Below are positions 44,722 through 53,257 of a stretch of DNA of 64,000 nucleotides, piece by piece. The notes under the pieces were generated by a model. That model ran no database searches. It saw only the letters and a program-made list of their open reading frames with translations, and had not been told where the DNA came from. The stretch's first letter is position 1; each line of letters opens with the position of its first letter. Source of the stretch: UA16 sp905478895 (lineage in GTDB: Bacteria; Bacteroidota; Bacteroidia; Flavobacteriales_D; Sanyastnellaceae); contig CALSQO010000001.1 of assembly GCA_943788495.1 (NCBI GenBank), positions 1,426,001 through 1,490,000 on the forward strand. The letters are read 5' to 3'. Position numbers and translations under genes: made by a program.

Positions 44722-44757
44722 AAAAAAAATCCCGACCTCAACGGCCGGGATTTTTTT
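44722..44757 (-). terminator. Rho-independent terminator
   Basis: ATCCCG(A)CC and GGCCGGGAT pair in a GC-rich stem framed by A8 on the left and T7 on the right, so it can work in both directions. On the minus strand it ends the LamG/FISUMP gene whose stop is at 44825. Its place upstream of the terminase gene shows that the latter begins at 44673 and not at the earlier in-frame codon 44793. Confidence 0.8.
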
Positions 44758-44824
44758 CGACTCCTTCCCTCGAGCCTCGCTGCGCAAGGCCAAGATTTAA
44801 GAGGTTAACACTCGGTCGCTGCGC

Positions 44825-46552
44825 TCACTCGGCATCCCGGACGCAACGAACAGAAAAGCCGTTCTGCGGAAGGTTGTCGTTGCGGTAGACACCCTCATTG
44901 AAGTAGCTCAGGGTACGGTTCCATGCAACGGAGCCAAGGGGCGGGGAACTCCACCAGCTTCCGAGGTATCCAGCGTTGGCGAAGTAGCCATCTTCGTTGC
45001 GGGAGCCGCCCGGCAAACCTGAAAAACCGCTCGAGTTCGTGCCGTTGCCACCATTGTTCCACCCGTAGCTAGATTTCATTTGCGTGCCCTGATCGGTGCC
45101 CCGCCAGCCCGTGTCGTTCGCCTCAACCTCGCTCATGCCCAAGGCCATTTCCATCGTCATCCATTCCCCGTCGGTGGGAACATGCCAACCGCTGGGGCAC
45201 AACCCTCGGGCGTCGTCCACAGCGTACCAGTTGTACAACCGACCGTATGCGCTTAAAGACCAAGCCTCATCACAGGCGTCGCCGTCAGGGCTGTAGTCCT
45301 CACAATTGGTGCTGTCCTCACCATACACCGCAACAGCGCCTGACGACGTGTTGCCCCACTCGCTGTCACTCACGCTCGAAGGAATCGCGTCGCCGTTACG
45401 GTAGTTCTCGCTTCGGAGGTTCTCAGCGAACCAACAGTGCTCTCCCATGAGCAATGTGGCGTAGTCGTAGCCCTGGTAGCTCACAGGGTCGCCACATGTC
45501 CACTCCTCTTCGTCGGACTCCTCGCATGTGCCGAATGCCGACAACAGGTTGAGCAGATCCATCATGCCCACGCATCCATCAAAGTTGCTGTCCGACGTGT
45601 TGGTCAGATAACAGCCCTGCAATTGCCAGTCCCAATACATGCCCGCTGTGCAACACCCAGGACCAGGACAACATGCGTACTCACATTCCTCTCCTTCGCA
45701 TTCCGCGGCGGGATTGAAGTTGCAGGCTCCTGAGTCCATGCAACCAGAAGAGATGCACGAGCCATTGTCCACATTGGCCTCCAAAACATAATTGCACGCC
45801 AGTGGATCTGTGCAGCCTAAAATTGGTTGCTCTGAGTTGTACAAGGCAGAAATCTCAATCTCGGACAAGGCATGGTCCCAAACACCGAGATCATCGATTG
45901 CCCCATCGAAATAATACCAATGGCCATTGGCCTGGTGCAGCTCACCGATGTTGAAGCATCCGCTCGTTGGTCCTTCCACCGCCGGTGCTGAACCAACTTG
46001 TACGCCATTGATGTAAACTCTCATGGAGTCCTGTGCTATCGTGCCCACCACGTGCTGCCATTCATTCAACGCAATGGTATCTTCCTCTGACATGGCAATG
46101 TTCCCCCAACTCAACCTTAGTGCACCCTCCCCTTCGATGCTGAACCGCAATCCGGCTGTATTTGGGCAACGACTAGCATAGCCAAAAATCATTGCCGAAT
46201 GAGCGCTGTTTTGAGGCCAGTAATAGTGCTCTGGCTTAATCCATGCTGCAACTGAGAAAGTTCCATTCAAATAGCCATCAAAACCAGGGTTGATTTCAAT
46301 TCTGTGCCAAGGGTTCCCGTATCCTTCAACTGAAGCCCAATCGAAATATGCCGAGGATAATTCTGAGCCAAAGCGATCATGAGTAAATGTGCTACCAACG
46401 ACTTCCCCGTGAAATTCATTCCCTGAGAAATCATCTCCTGAGTTGTTCATTGGGTACCACGCCACTAAATCTTCAGTGGGAACGTATGAAGGGAGCTGCG
46501 CCTGCCCACTTGACATGAGGGCAAAAACACAAATGGTGAGGAAGTGTCGCAT
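44825..46552 (-). CDS. Exported LamG and FISUMP domain protein
   Basis: 575 residues, Sec signal (ICVFALMSSGQAQ). Residues ~25-245 are a LamG/concanavalin domain (FSVAAWIKPEHYYWP, NEWQHVVGTIAQDSMRVYIN, FDGAIDDLGVWDHAL). Next are Cys-rich GCTDPLACNY-type loops, a dockerin-like calcium motif (DSNFDGCVGMMDLLNLLSAF), and a FISUMP domain to the end (GLCPSGWHVPTDGEW, then SGFSGLPGGSRNEDG, then GFSVRCVRD). It has no T9SS tail. The mosaic suggests carbohydrate binding at the surface; function inferred only. Confidence 0.8.
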   Translation of the reverse strand: MRHFLTICVFALMSSGQAQLPSYVPTEDLVAWYPMNNSGDDFSGNEFHGEVVGSTFTHDRFGSELSSAYFDWASVEGYGNPWHRIEINPGFDGYLNGTFSVAAWIKPEHYYWPQNSAHSAMIFGYASRCPNTAGLRFSIEGEGALRLSWGNIAMSEEDTIALNEWQHVVGTIAQDSMRVYINGVQVGSAPAVEGPTSGCFNIGELHQANGHWYYFDGAIDDLGVWDHALSEIEISALYNSEQPILGCTDPLACNYVLEANVDNGSCISSGCMDSGACNFNPAAECEGEECEYACCPGPGCCTAGMYWDWQLQGCYLTNTSDSNFDGCVGMMDLLNLLSAFGTCEESDEEEWTCGDPVSYQGYDYATLLMGEHCWFAENLRSENYRNGDAIPSSVSDSEWGNTSSGAVAVYGEDSTNCEDYSPDGDACDEAWSLSAYGRLYNWYAVDDARGLCPSGWHVPTDGEWMTMEMALGMSEVEANDTGWRGTDQGTQMKSSYGWNNGGNGTNSSGFSGLPGGSRNEDGYFANAGYLGSWWSSPPLGSVAWNRTLSYFNEGVYRNDNLPQNGFSVRCVRDAE

Positions 46553-46629
46553 TTGATTGGTTTAGAGTTCACAAGATACATATTCCAACCTCACCCCTCC
46601 TCTCCCAAACGTCAAGTCCACTTTACTTG

Positions 46630-46868
46630 TAGAGCCGGCGGAAGTGTAGACACCCCCTCTGACCCCCAATGATTCCAGGCCTTTCAGAGTTAGCTCCCAT
46701 TCGTCACACTATCTGTCACACTTGGCATGATTCTGAAAAGGATCTGAATTCCTTGTGCTGCAAGTTTACCCCTGGAATGGTTAGGCTTGACATTCTTGCA
46801 GTGTGAAACCCCTCACACAGAAGCCGATCAAGCGCACTGCTTTGGGCTCCTGGCTGAAAGGCAAAGCA
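46630..46868. repeat. Direct repeat, copy 1, opening with a tmRNA 3'-end-like 16-mer
   Basis: About 239 bp repeated at 48306-48542 in the same orientation. The first 16 bases (TAGAGCCGGCGGAAGT) match the last 16 bases of the tmRNA gene on the same strand at 14 positions. The copies then share about 65 identical bases, a short variable part around repeated GTCACAC words (46703-46722), and about 135 nearly identical bases. These include a hairpin GTGTGA-N6-TCACAC (46801-46818) and the start of a small reading frame. Confidence 0.85.
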
Positions 46869-46934
46869 CCTCACATCCTGGACACTGTTGGTGACCTCCT
46901 CCCTGATCGGGGTGGACTGGGGAATTCAAACTAA
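46803..46934 (+). CDS. Small phage-protein-like ORF, possibly an N-terminal holin-type fragment
   Basis: 43 codons from GTG 46803, reading KPLTQKPIKRTALGSWLKGK and continuing APHILDTVGDLLPDRGGLGN to a stop. The ILDTVGDLLPD-GGLG pattern recalls the N-terminus of short phage holin-type proteins of Bacteroidota; this is from memory and weak. The first 22 codons are shared with repeat copy 2 (48477-48548), where the frame ends after GKAI. The repeat boundary therefore lies inside the ORF, and both versions are probably fragments. From the end of this frame to 47097 I see no other gene. Confidence 0.3.
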   Translation: MKPLTQKPIKRTALGSWLKGKAPHILDTVGDLLPDRGGLGNSN

Positions 46935-47097
46935 GATTCAGGCTGTTCGCATTTCGGATTTCACTATGTCCCAGCATGGACCACCATTATTGTATGGCTC
47001 AAGGATTCAGATAACTCCAATTCATGAAATCCCAATAATATTCAATGTTGATTTTTTGTATTCAGCGCTATCTCGCTATTTCAAGAATACATGGCAA

Positions 47098-47652
47098 CTA
47101 CGCAAAATGCTTCTTCATTTTTAGTAGAGGTTTCTCAATTCCGAACCAACTCAACGACGCGAAACACAAGGTCATAAAACAAGAAACAACAAAATCACCT
47201 GTGCCAAAATCCAACTTCCCAGGAAAATGATAACCGAAGGAATCCTTTAGAAACAGCCAAAAATGATGCGCCAACCAGTGCCAAACATATATTCCATAAG
47301 AAATCAGACCCAAAAAACGAACTAATCGACATCGAAAAAAACCATCAATTAAAGTTGTCTCCGCTCGCACCAAAACACCGACCATAAGAAAACAGAGCAG
47401 AATCAAAGAATGATACTCAAAAACAGATTCAAAAGCTGGGTTAGAAAAAAAAGCTGTCGGAACTAAATGCACACCGATAAACACTGCAGCACCTGAGACG
47501 AAAAAACCGTTCCAATTCTTTAATGATAAACGATGATAAACATGCCGCAATAGAGCACCAGCACCTAATGCAGAGAAGGCCGAAGTTGGCAGAAAAGTCC
47601 AACCAAAAGGCAGCTGATTCATCGAAAAACGCTGGCCAAGCGAAAAAGACAA
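47098..47652 (-). pseudogene. Acyltransferase-3 family protein, C-terminal part after frameshift
   Basis: This frame holds the C-terminal half of an OafA/YrhL-type O-acetyltransferase, with membrane helices GAAVFIGVHLVPTAFF, SLILLCFLMVGVLVR, LGLISYGIYVWHWLAHHFW and FVVSCFMTLCFASLSWFGI. SYGIYVWHWL is the conserved late block of acyltransferase 3. The real junction with the N-terminal frame is near 47625-47650 in T-rich sequence. AT-rich compared with the flanking genes. Confidence 0.65.
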
Positions 47653-48145
47653 ACCCAGAAAATATAAACCCTGAATAGAGCAGGAGTGGAAATCTCCTAG
47701 AAGCGCAGAAAACTATGAGTGGCCAAAACAAATAAAACTGCTCTTCAACCGCCAAAGACCAAAAGTGGGTACCGGGCAGGTAATGCCCCTTCAGAAACAA
47801 CTCCCAATTGACAAAGTAAGCCCAATACGATACCGAGTCTTCAAAATCTAACATCCCGGTAATCACATAAACAAAGACTGCCAAATAATAAACGGGAACG
47901 ATTCTCAAGAACCTTCTTGCATAGAAATCCCAAAGCGCTTTACGAACTGACTTTTTAGCGAATGAATCCTTGAGGATTCCCGTAATTAAAAACCCACTAA
48001 TCAAGAAAAACAATTGGACACCATACGAACCAAGACTAAGCCCAAGAGGAATCGGGATCCAGTAGCCAAAATGCTGCAAAAGAACACCACCAACTGCACA
48101 AGCTCTTAGGGCATCCAGTCTAAAGAAATATTCTTTGTCATTCAT
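47441..48145 (-). pseudogene. Acyltransferase-3 family protein, N-terminal part before frameshift
   Basis: From ATG 48145 the protein reads MNDKEYFFRLDALRACAVGG, the standard start of acyltransferase 3 proteins, followed by QLFFLISGFLITGIL, FYARRFLRIVPVYYLAVF and FWSLAVEEQFYLFWPLIVF, all conserved blocks. After about GFVFFAW (47640) the frame turns into unrelated residues while the neighbouring frame continues the family. Two five-T runs at the site suggest a slippage lesion or a base-call error. Intact, it would be about 348 residues and would O-acetylate a surface glycan. Confidence 0.7.
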
Positions 48146-48305
48146 CTCATAATTTCCTAATCAAACATCGCCAGCGCCCAATACAAGTGCAACCTTCCGT
48201 CACACTTTTCGACTTTATGTCTCTACAAACACCAGTGATCACATAGCTCACCAAACTGAGATAGCAGTTTCAGGCTGCTGACCATCAATAATTTAAGCGT
48301 TATGG

Positions 48306-48542
48306 TGGAGCCGGCGGAAGTGTAGACACCCCCTCTGACCCCCAATGATTCCAGGCCTTTCAGAGTTAGCTCCTCATTGTCACACTATTGTCACCTTTGC
48401 ATGCAACTGAAAAGGATCTGAATTCCTTGTGCTGCAAGTTTACCCCTGGAATGGTTAGGCTTGACATTCTTGCAGTGTGAAACCCCTCACACAGAAGCCG
48501 ATCAAGCGCACTGCTTTGGGCTCCTGGCTGAAAGGCAAAGCA
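48306..48542. repeat. Direct repeat, copy 2, opening with a tmRNA 3'-end-like 16-mer
   Basis: Counterpart of 46630-46868. Its first 16 bases (TGGAGCCGGCGGAAGT) match the tmRNA 3' end at 15 positions, better than copy 1. Copy 2 differs from copy 1 mainly at 48373-48410, where the GTCACAC words vary. It ends inside the small ORF, after which the sequence is unrelated. Between the acyltransferase start (48145) and this repeat lies AT-rich non-coding DNA with one CCGTCACACTTTT word. Confidence 0.85.
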
Positions 48543-48571
48543 ATCTAAATAATGCAACAAATTGCCCCTGT

Positions 48572-49603
48572 TTAGTCCTGTCTCTTCAAGTGCGACTTTA
48601 ACCAGCTTTCAAACTCGTTCGACAAAGAATCGAAATACTTCAATTCCTGATTACTTAATACATTACTGTTCATCAACTGGGAACACATTTCTGCAGATCT
48701 CGGAAGCTCATGTAATCTCCCTCCATTTAGATCTCCACAAACATTAGCAAGCTTCTCAAACAAAACTTGCGAACCATATGCGCCAACGGCGGCATATTTT
48801 TTTCTAGACACATCTTTAGGCCACATCACTCGCGACGTTTGACCGAGGTGCATTGCTATATCATTCAAATTAAAAAGAAAACTCAAAGTCCCAAGCCGTA
48901 AGAATTGACTTCCATCTCCATGAGCAAGAGCATCAATCAACCTGAACGTATCAAAATAACCCTTCCATTTCTGAGGGTAGGAGCCAACTTCTACACCAAG
49001 AGAAACAAGCTTTTGCGAAGCTCGGTCACTCATATTCTTCCAAGTAACAACCCCAATTCCCGCATCATATGCTAATTGAGTGTGACGAATAACCTTTGGA
49101 TTCAAATACATTAGAAATGTCCCAAAGCCAACCGAATCAATGCCTAAATCACAATTTTCAGAAAAAAAAGTTGCACCCAGCGCATTTGTCTTTTTGGCTT
49201 GACTTTCGACCCTAGTTAAAAATTCGTTATTGCTCAAAAAACAATCATGATCCAGGAGCCAGAAAGGCTCATCTCCAGCATTTACCAACCCGTCAATGAC
49301 AACCGCGTGCGGCATATTAAAATCAGCACCTTGATGAACTTCCACATCAAAAGATTCCAAAATCTCCACTTCACGCATGGAGCAGCAATTAGCTACGACG
49401 ATAACTTTTCTGTGAGACGGTAATTTTGAAATACAGCATAAAGTCAAATGCAAACACCCTGGCATTGCAATTACCACAATTACAGGTTCAGAGTTTTCAC
49501 TCTTTAAACTGATTGAACTTGCAAGACGCGCTGCGGCCTTACCTTCTTTTCGCCTGACAAAAAGTTCCTCGACCCTATTGGTAAACTTTTTCAGGAGGTT
49601 CAT
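48572..49603 (-). CDS. Glycosyltransferase-like protein (GT-A type), cargo of the tmRNA-linked unit
   Basis: 343 residues, cytoplasmic. EPVIVVIAMPGCLHLTLCCI followed by HRKVIVVANCCSMREVEILE and a later PFWLLDHDCFLSN have the form of a GT-A nucleotide-sugar binding domain with a DxD-like DHD motif. The C-terminal part is helical without clear family features. AT-rich like the acyltransferase gene in the adjoining unit. The ATG follows AAAGTGTGACGG directly. Surface-polysaccharide synthesis is inferred; the exact family is not certain. Confidence 0.55.
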   Translation of the reverse strand: MNLLKKFTNRVEELFVRRKEGKAAARLASSISLKSENSEPVIVVIAMPGCLHLTLCCISKLPSHRKVIVVANCCSMREVEILESFDVEVHQGADFNMPHAVVIDGLVNAGDEPFWLLDHDCFLSNNEFLTRVESQAKKTNALGATFFSENCDLGIDSVGFGTFLMYLNPKVIRHTQLAYDAGIGVVTWKNMSDRASQKLVSLGVEVGSYPQKWKGYFDTFRLIDALAHGDGSQFLRLGTLSFLFNLNDIAMHLGQTSRVMWPKDVSRKKYAAVGAYGSQVLFEKLANVCGDLNGGRLHELPRSAEMCSQLMNSNVLSNQELKYFDSLSNEFESWLKSHLKRQD

Positions 49604-49710
49604 CCGTCACACTTTGTTTTGAAATCCGTCACACTTTCTGACTGGCCCCCACTGGAAACAATGGGGGTCACAAAATGCTCAGAACCGATGGTTTTGGTGC
49701 GAACATAGAC

Positions 49711-49743
49711 ACAAAAAAGCCCGCAACCATTGAGGAAGCGGGC
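49711..49743 (-). terminator. Rho-independent terminator downstream of tmRNA
   Basis: GCCCGC (49738-49743 read on the minus strand) and GCGGGC (49719-49724) form a perfect 6-bp GC stem with a 13-nt loop, followed by six T. It lies 22 nt after the tmRNA 3' end. Confidence 0.75.
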
Positions 49744-49765
49744 GAAGTTTTGCACACTGAAAATG

Positions 49766-50164
49766 TGGAGCCGGCGGGAGTCGAACCCGCGTCCAAACAA
49801 GGACAACTCGTGCTTTCTACATGTTTATTCTGCAATTGGTTTTCGACCGGAGGCTGATCACAGACAACCCACCCAGCGGCTTAGTCCAGTGAATTTTGCG
49901 TTGGGTGTCGGACACTCCCTCAGCTAGTCCCATTTACCTGATACCCCATTGAAGCCGCGGAAGGGTCCGTACGTTGCTTCGGGATAGCTCGTTCCGTCAC
50001 CTGGTGACGTGAATTAGGCTTATCGACTGAGTCGATTAGGCTGCGAGCGCGTAGGAATTGTTGTCATTTCTGACTTGAAAGTTCGAGTTTAACGAGCCGC
50101 GCTAACAAGTGCTCCACATGCTTACCCGATTTATCATCTTGCTGTCAAATCCAAAATCGGCCCC
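49766..50164 (-). ncRNA. ssrA: Transfer-messenger RNA (tmRNA)
   Basis: Rescues stalled ribosomes. On the minus strand it starts GGGGCCGATTTTGGATTTGA at 50164 and ends GGGTTCGACTCCCGCCGGCT plus CCA at 49766. The 5' GGGGCCG pairs with 3' CGGCTCC, the T-arm GTTCGA is intact, and CCA is not encoded beyond the discriminator A. The tag reading frame lies at 50036-50071: resume codon AGA after the GTC of AAGTC, then NDNNSYALAA and TAA, so the tag would be RNDNNSYALAA. A TACTTTTG box at 50220-50227 on the same strand may be the promoter. The 3' end is the apparent attachment site of the repeats to the left. Confidence 0.95.
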
Positions 50165-50315
50165 AGAAATCAAAGAACTCGCTCACGCTTTTGGTTAAAC
50201 GAAAAGCAGGAGCAGTCTTCAAAAGTAGTCAAAGGCTAGCTCATTCATTCCAACTTATTTGGCAAAATGTGCCAATCAAGACAACCCATGGCCGACTTTT
50301 GGTGTTAGAACAACT

Positions 50316-52127
50316 ATGATAAAGCGTTTGAAGCATCTTTGTATCGGTTGCACTGCACTCCTTGGCGTGGCATTCCTCTTCGGAAATGAACTTCAGGCCC
50401 AAGTCGTTGAAGACTTCGAGATTCGCTTCCAAACACAGCAAAATGGAGGCATTCAGTTTTTGGCCAACACCAGCCTCTACTGTGGTACGGGCAGCCAATG
50501 CGTGCAAGCTCAGAACGCCATGCCCATCACCGGTTTTCCTCAGGACAACAACAACGACCACAACATGGTCTACTTCAACTCGGATGACGATGCAAGCACT
50601 TGGAGCTCATCGTCGGACAGTTTGTCGTTGGGAATCTGCGCTGAAATCAGTTTTGCGGGATTGTATTGGGCAGGAAGACTCGGAAATGGCTTTGTCGCGA
50701 ACGAGGCCCTAAAAGATCAAGTCAAAATCAAGGCCGCCAACGGCGATGCATACATTGACGTATTCGCAGAAGAATCCATCGACTTTGACGCCTCCAATAC
50801 AGACAACTATTGCTGCTTTGCAGACATCACAGAGTGGGCCTCGAACAACCCGGTGAATGCGCGTTACACTGTCGCGAATGTTGTGGCCGATCAAGATGAC
50901 AGTTCTTGGGGTGGTTGGGTGTTGATCCTTGTATACGCCGATGCCGCTGAGCCCATGCGCAACCTCACCGTTTTTGACGGCTTGGCGATGATCACGTCAG
51001 GATGGGGTGGCGGAGGCGACAACAGCACCGTCGACGTACCCATTTCTGGATTCCTGACCCCACCCTTTGGACCGGTTGACCTGAAACTTGGTGTCGTGGC
51101 CTACGACGGAGACCGAGGATCGAGCGGCGATCAGTTGGGATTCGACGGCACAGGATCTTTCAACTACATCGAAGATGCCACGCACGACATCAACAACGTA
51201 TTCAACAGCACCCACTCCACTGGAGGCATCATGAATCCATGGCGGGTGCCAGCGTTCAACAACACGCTTGGCCACGATGCCAACATCTTCATTCCAGACA
51301 ACTCCGGATACGATTTCCTTCCGAACAATGCGACGGACGCCGAAATACGCGTGACCACCGGAGGGGAGTCCATCACCGTGCACGCCATTACTTCATCCAT
51401 CGATGTCTACGAGCCCGATCTGCGCGCCACGGTATACATTGAAGACCTCAATGGTGGGGTTGCAGAACCGGGAGATGTGCTCGAGTACACGATAGTGGCC
51501 AAAAACCTCGGGTCGGATGCTGCCACTGGAGTCTACTTGACGAACACGTTGGACGTTCGGACGAACTTTGTAAGTGGAAGCCTGGTGTGGGATTCTGGGC
51601 CACTCACGGGGTGGATGACAGATGCGCCAGGCGATGATCCCGGTGAATTTTTGGTTGACGATCAAATGGTGCAAGTCCGCATCGGAGCTACCGCGAACGG
51701 AACAACGGGTGGGATGCTGGGCAATGACCCGACCGGCCAAGACAGCATTTCATTTCGCTTCCAAGTCGAACTCACCGATGATTGCCTCTTGCTTCAATGC
51801 GACGGAACGCTCACAGGAGCCGCCAACATTTATGGTTTTGGCGACATCAGCGGCAACACTCAAACCAATGACGGCGCCAGTGCCTTGCTTGATGCCAATG
51901 GCTGCCCTGTGGAAGAAGTGACCACCTTGGAAGTGCAAACCGGCGTATGCCCGCCCGTCGCGATTGAGCCTGTTGGCACCACTTGCTTAGGGGATGACGT
52001 GGCACTCGAAGTGCCTGCTTTCATGGACAACCCTCTGGCGGAATCGTTGGCCAACTATAGCTGGTCCGGCCCCAACGGATTCAATTCCCAACGACGCCAC
52101 GGCCTTCCTCCCGAATGCGGAACTTAA
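50316..52127 (+). pseudogene. T9SS-exported protein, N-terminal and central part (gene broken by frameshifts)
   Basis: From ATG 50316 the product has a signal peptide (CIGCTALLGVAFLFGNELQAQ). The next ~450 residues are a beta-rich domain with CAEISFAGLYWAGRLGNGF and NNPVNARYTVANVVADQDD, followed by a DUF11/SdrD-like domain (DVLEYTIVAKNLGSDAATGV). The frame is good up to SWSGPNGFNS (52088) and then leaves the gene. The following residues are recoverable only by stepping frame five times before 52345. Intact, the protein would be near 978 residues with a type-B sorting domain. Confidence 0.7.
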
Positions 52128-53254
52128 CTGATGCGGGGAGTTACTTTCTTGGAAGTGACTTTTACGGGCTTGGAATGCCTGCTCTCAAGTGCCAATTACG
52201 AATTGCTCGTGCACGTTCCCACGCCTCTTTTCGATGCACCCGGAGTCCCAGTGCATCGATGGCAATGCCTTCGATTTCGCTGCCCAAGGAGATCAGTTCC
52301 CCGGTGCAACGTTCGAGTGGTCGTTTGAAAACAGTGACCCCGGGCACCGTCGCGGGTGCCTACCTCAACGATATCGCCTTCAATCAGCCCGGCTGGAATG
52401 AGGTTGTATTGACCTTGAATGAAATCGGATGCACCGCGGAAGTGTTGATTCCATTTTCGTCGAATCTCCTCCAGACCTCGCATCATTTGACGTGGACATC
52501 CTTCCTTCCGATGGATGTGTCCCATCTGAGCGTGACCTTCATGGACGCCGCACCAACAGAACCCATGGATTACAGTTGGGAATTTGGTGACGGTTACGAA
52601 AGCCTCAATGACATTGCGGTGCACGTATACGACCTCGTTGGAACGTTTGACATTGAAGTTACCGCCACGAGCCTTGGCAATTGCCCCGCCACGATCACCT
52701 TTCCCATTGAAAATGCCGTCACCGTATTCCCCGTTCCCCAAGCCGGATTCGAAGTAGATCCCAATGTCGTTGAACTCCTGACCCCGATTGTAACCATCAC
52801 CTCTACTGCGGACGCCAACACGTTTGTCAATTATTATTTCTCAGACGGAGGCAGCCTGAGTGGAGCGCATGGAGAGTATTCATTCAGTGATGGCGGATCG
52901 TTTGACATCATTCAAACGGTCATCAGTCCGGAAGGATGCATCGCCACCGCCGAAGGAGCAGTTGTGGTAAACGGCACCATCTTTTATGCACCGAGTGGTT
53001 TTACGCCCGACGGTGATTTCCTCAACGACGTTTGGAAACCGGTTGCTTTGGGTGTGACTTCATACCAAATGGAGGTCCGAAACCGTTGGGGCGACCTGTT
53101 TTGGTCCACGGATGACCCCGAAACGCCATGGCTAGGGCAAAGCACGAGCGGGTCCCATTTTGCTCCCAATGGAATGTATGTGTGGCAAGTCACGTACCGG
53201 GATCAACTGGGGTTCCCCGTCATGAAACAAGGCACCGTGTCCCTCATGCGGTAA
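52115..53254 (+). pseudogene. T9SS-exported protein, C-terminal part with type-B sorting domain
   Basis: Continuation of the gene that starts at 50316. Useful sequence in this frame begins at about 52340 (TVAGAYLNDIAFNQPGWNEV). A PKD domain follows (MDYSWEFGDGYESLNDIAVH), then a T9SS type-B domain (FYAPSGFTPDGDFLNDVWKP, then VRNRWGDLFWSTDD) and a proper stop. The codons before 52340 mostly read through other frames, apart from the short stretch LTDAGSYFL. The intact end argues that the gene is or was recently functional. Confidence 0.7.
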
Positions 53255-53257
53255 TCG

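Noticed and set aside
46630..48542. Interpretation of the long repeats as ends of an IS21-type insertion sequence
   Set aside because: The GTGTCTACACTTCCGCCGG and GTGTGAC words recall multi-repeat IS ends, but no transposase or helper ATPase gene is present and target duplications are not evident. Kept only as an alternative.
48366..48560. 64-codon minus-strand ORF inside repeat copy 2
   Set aside because: It spans the repeat boundary, is not kept in copy 1, and the opposite strand has a better phage-like frame.
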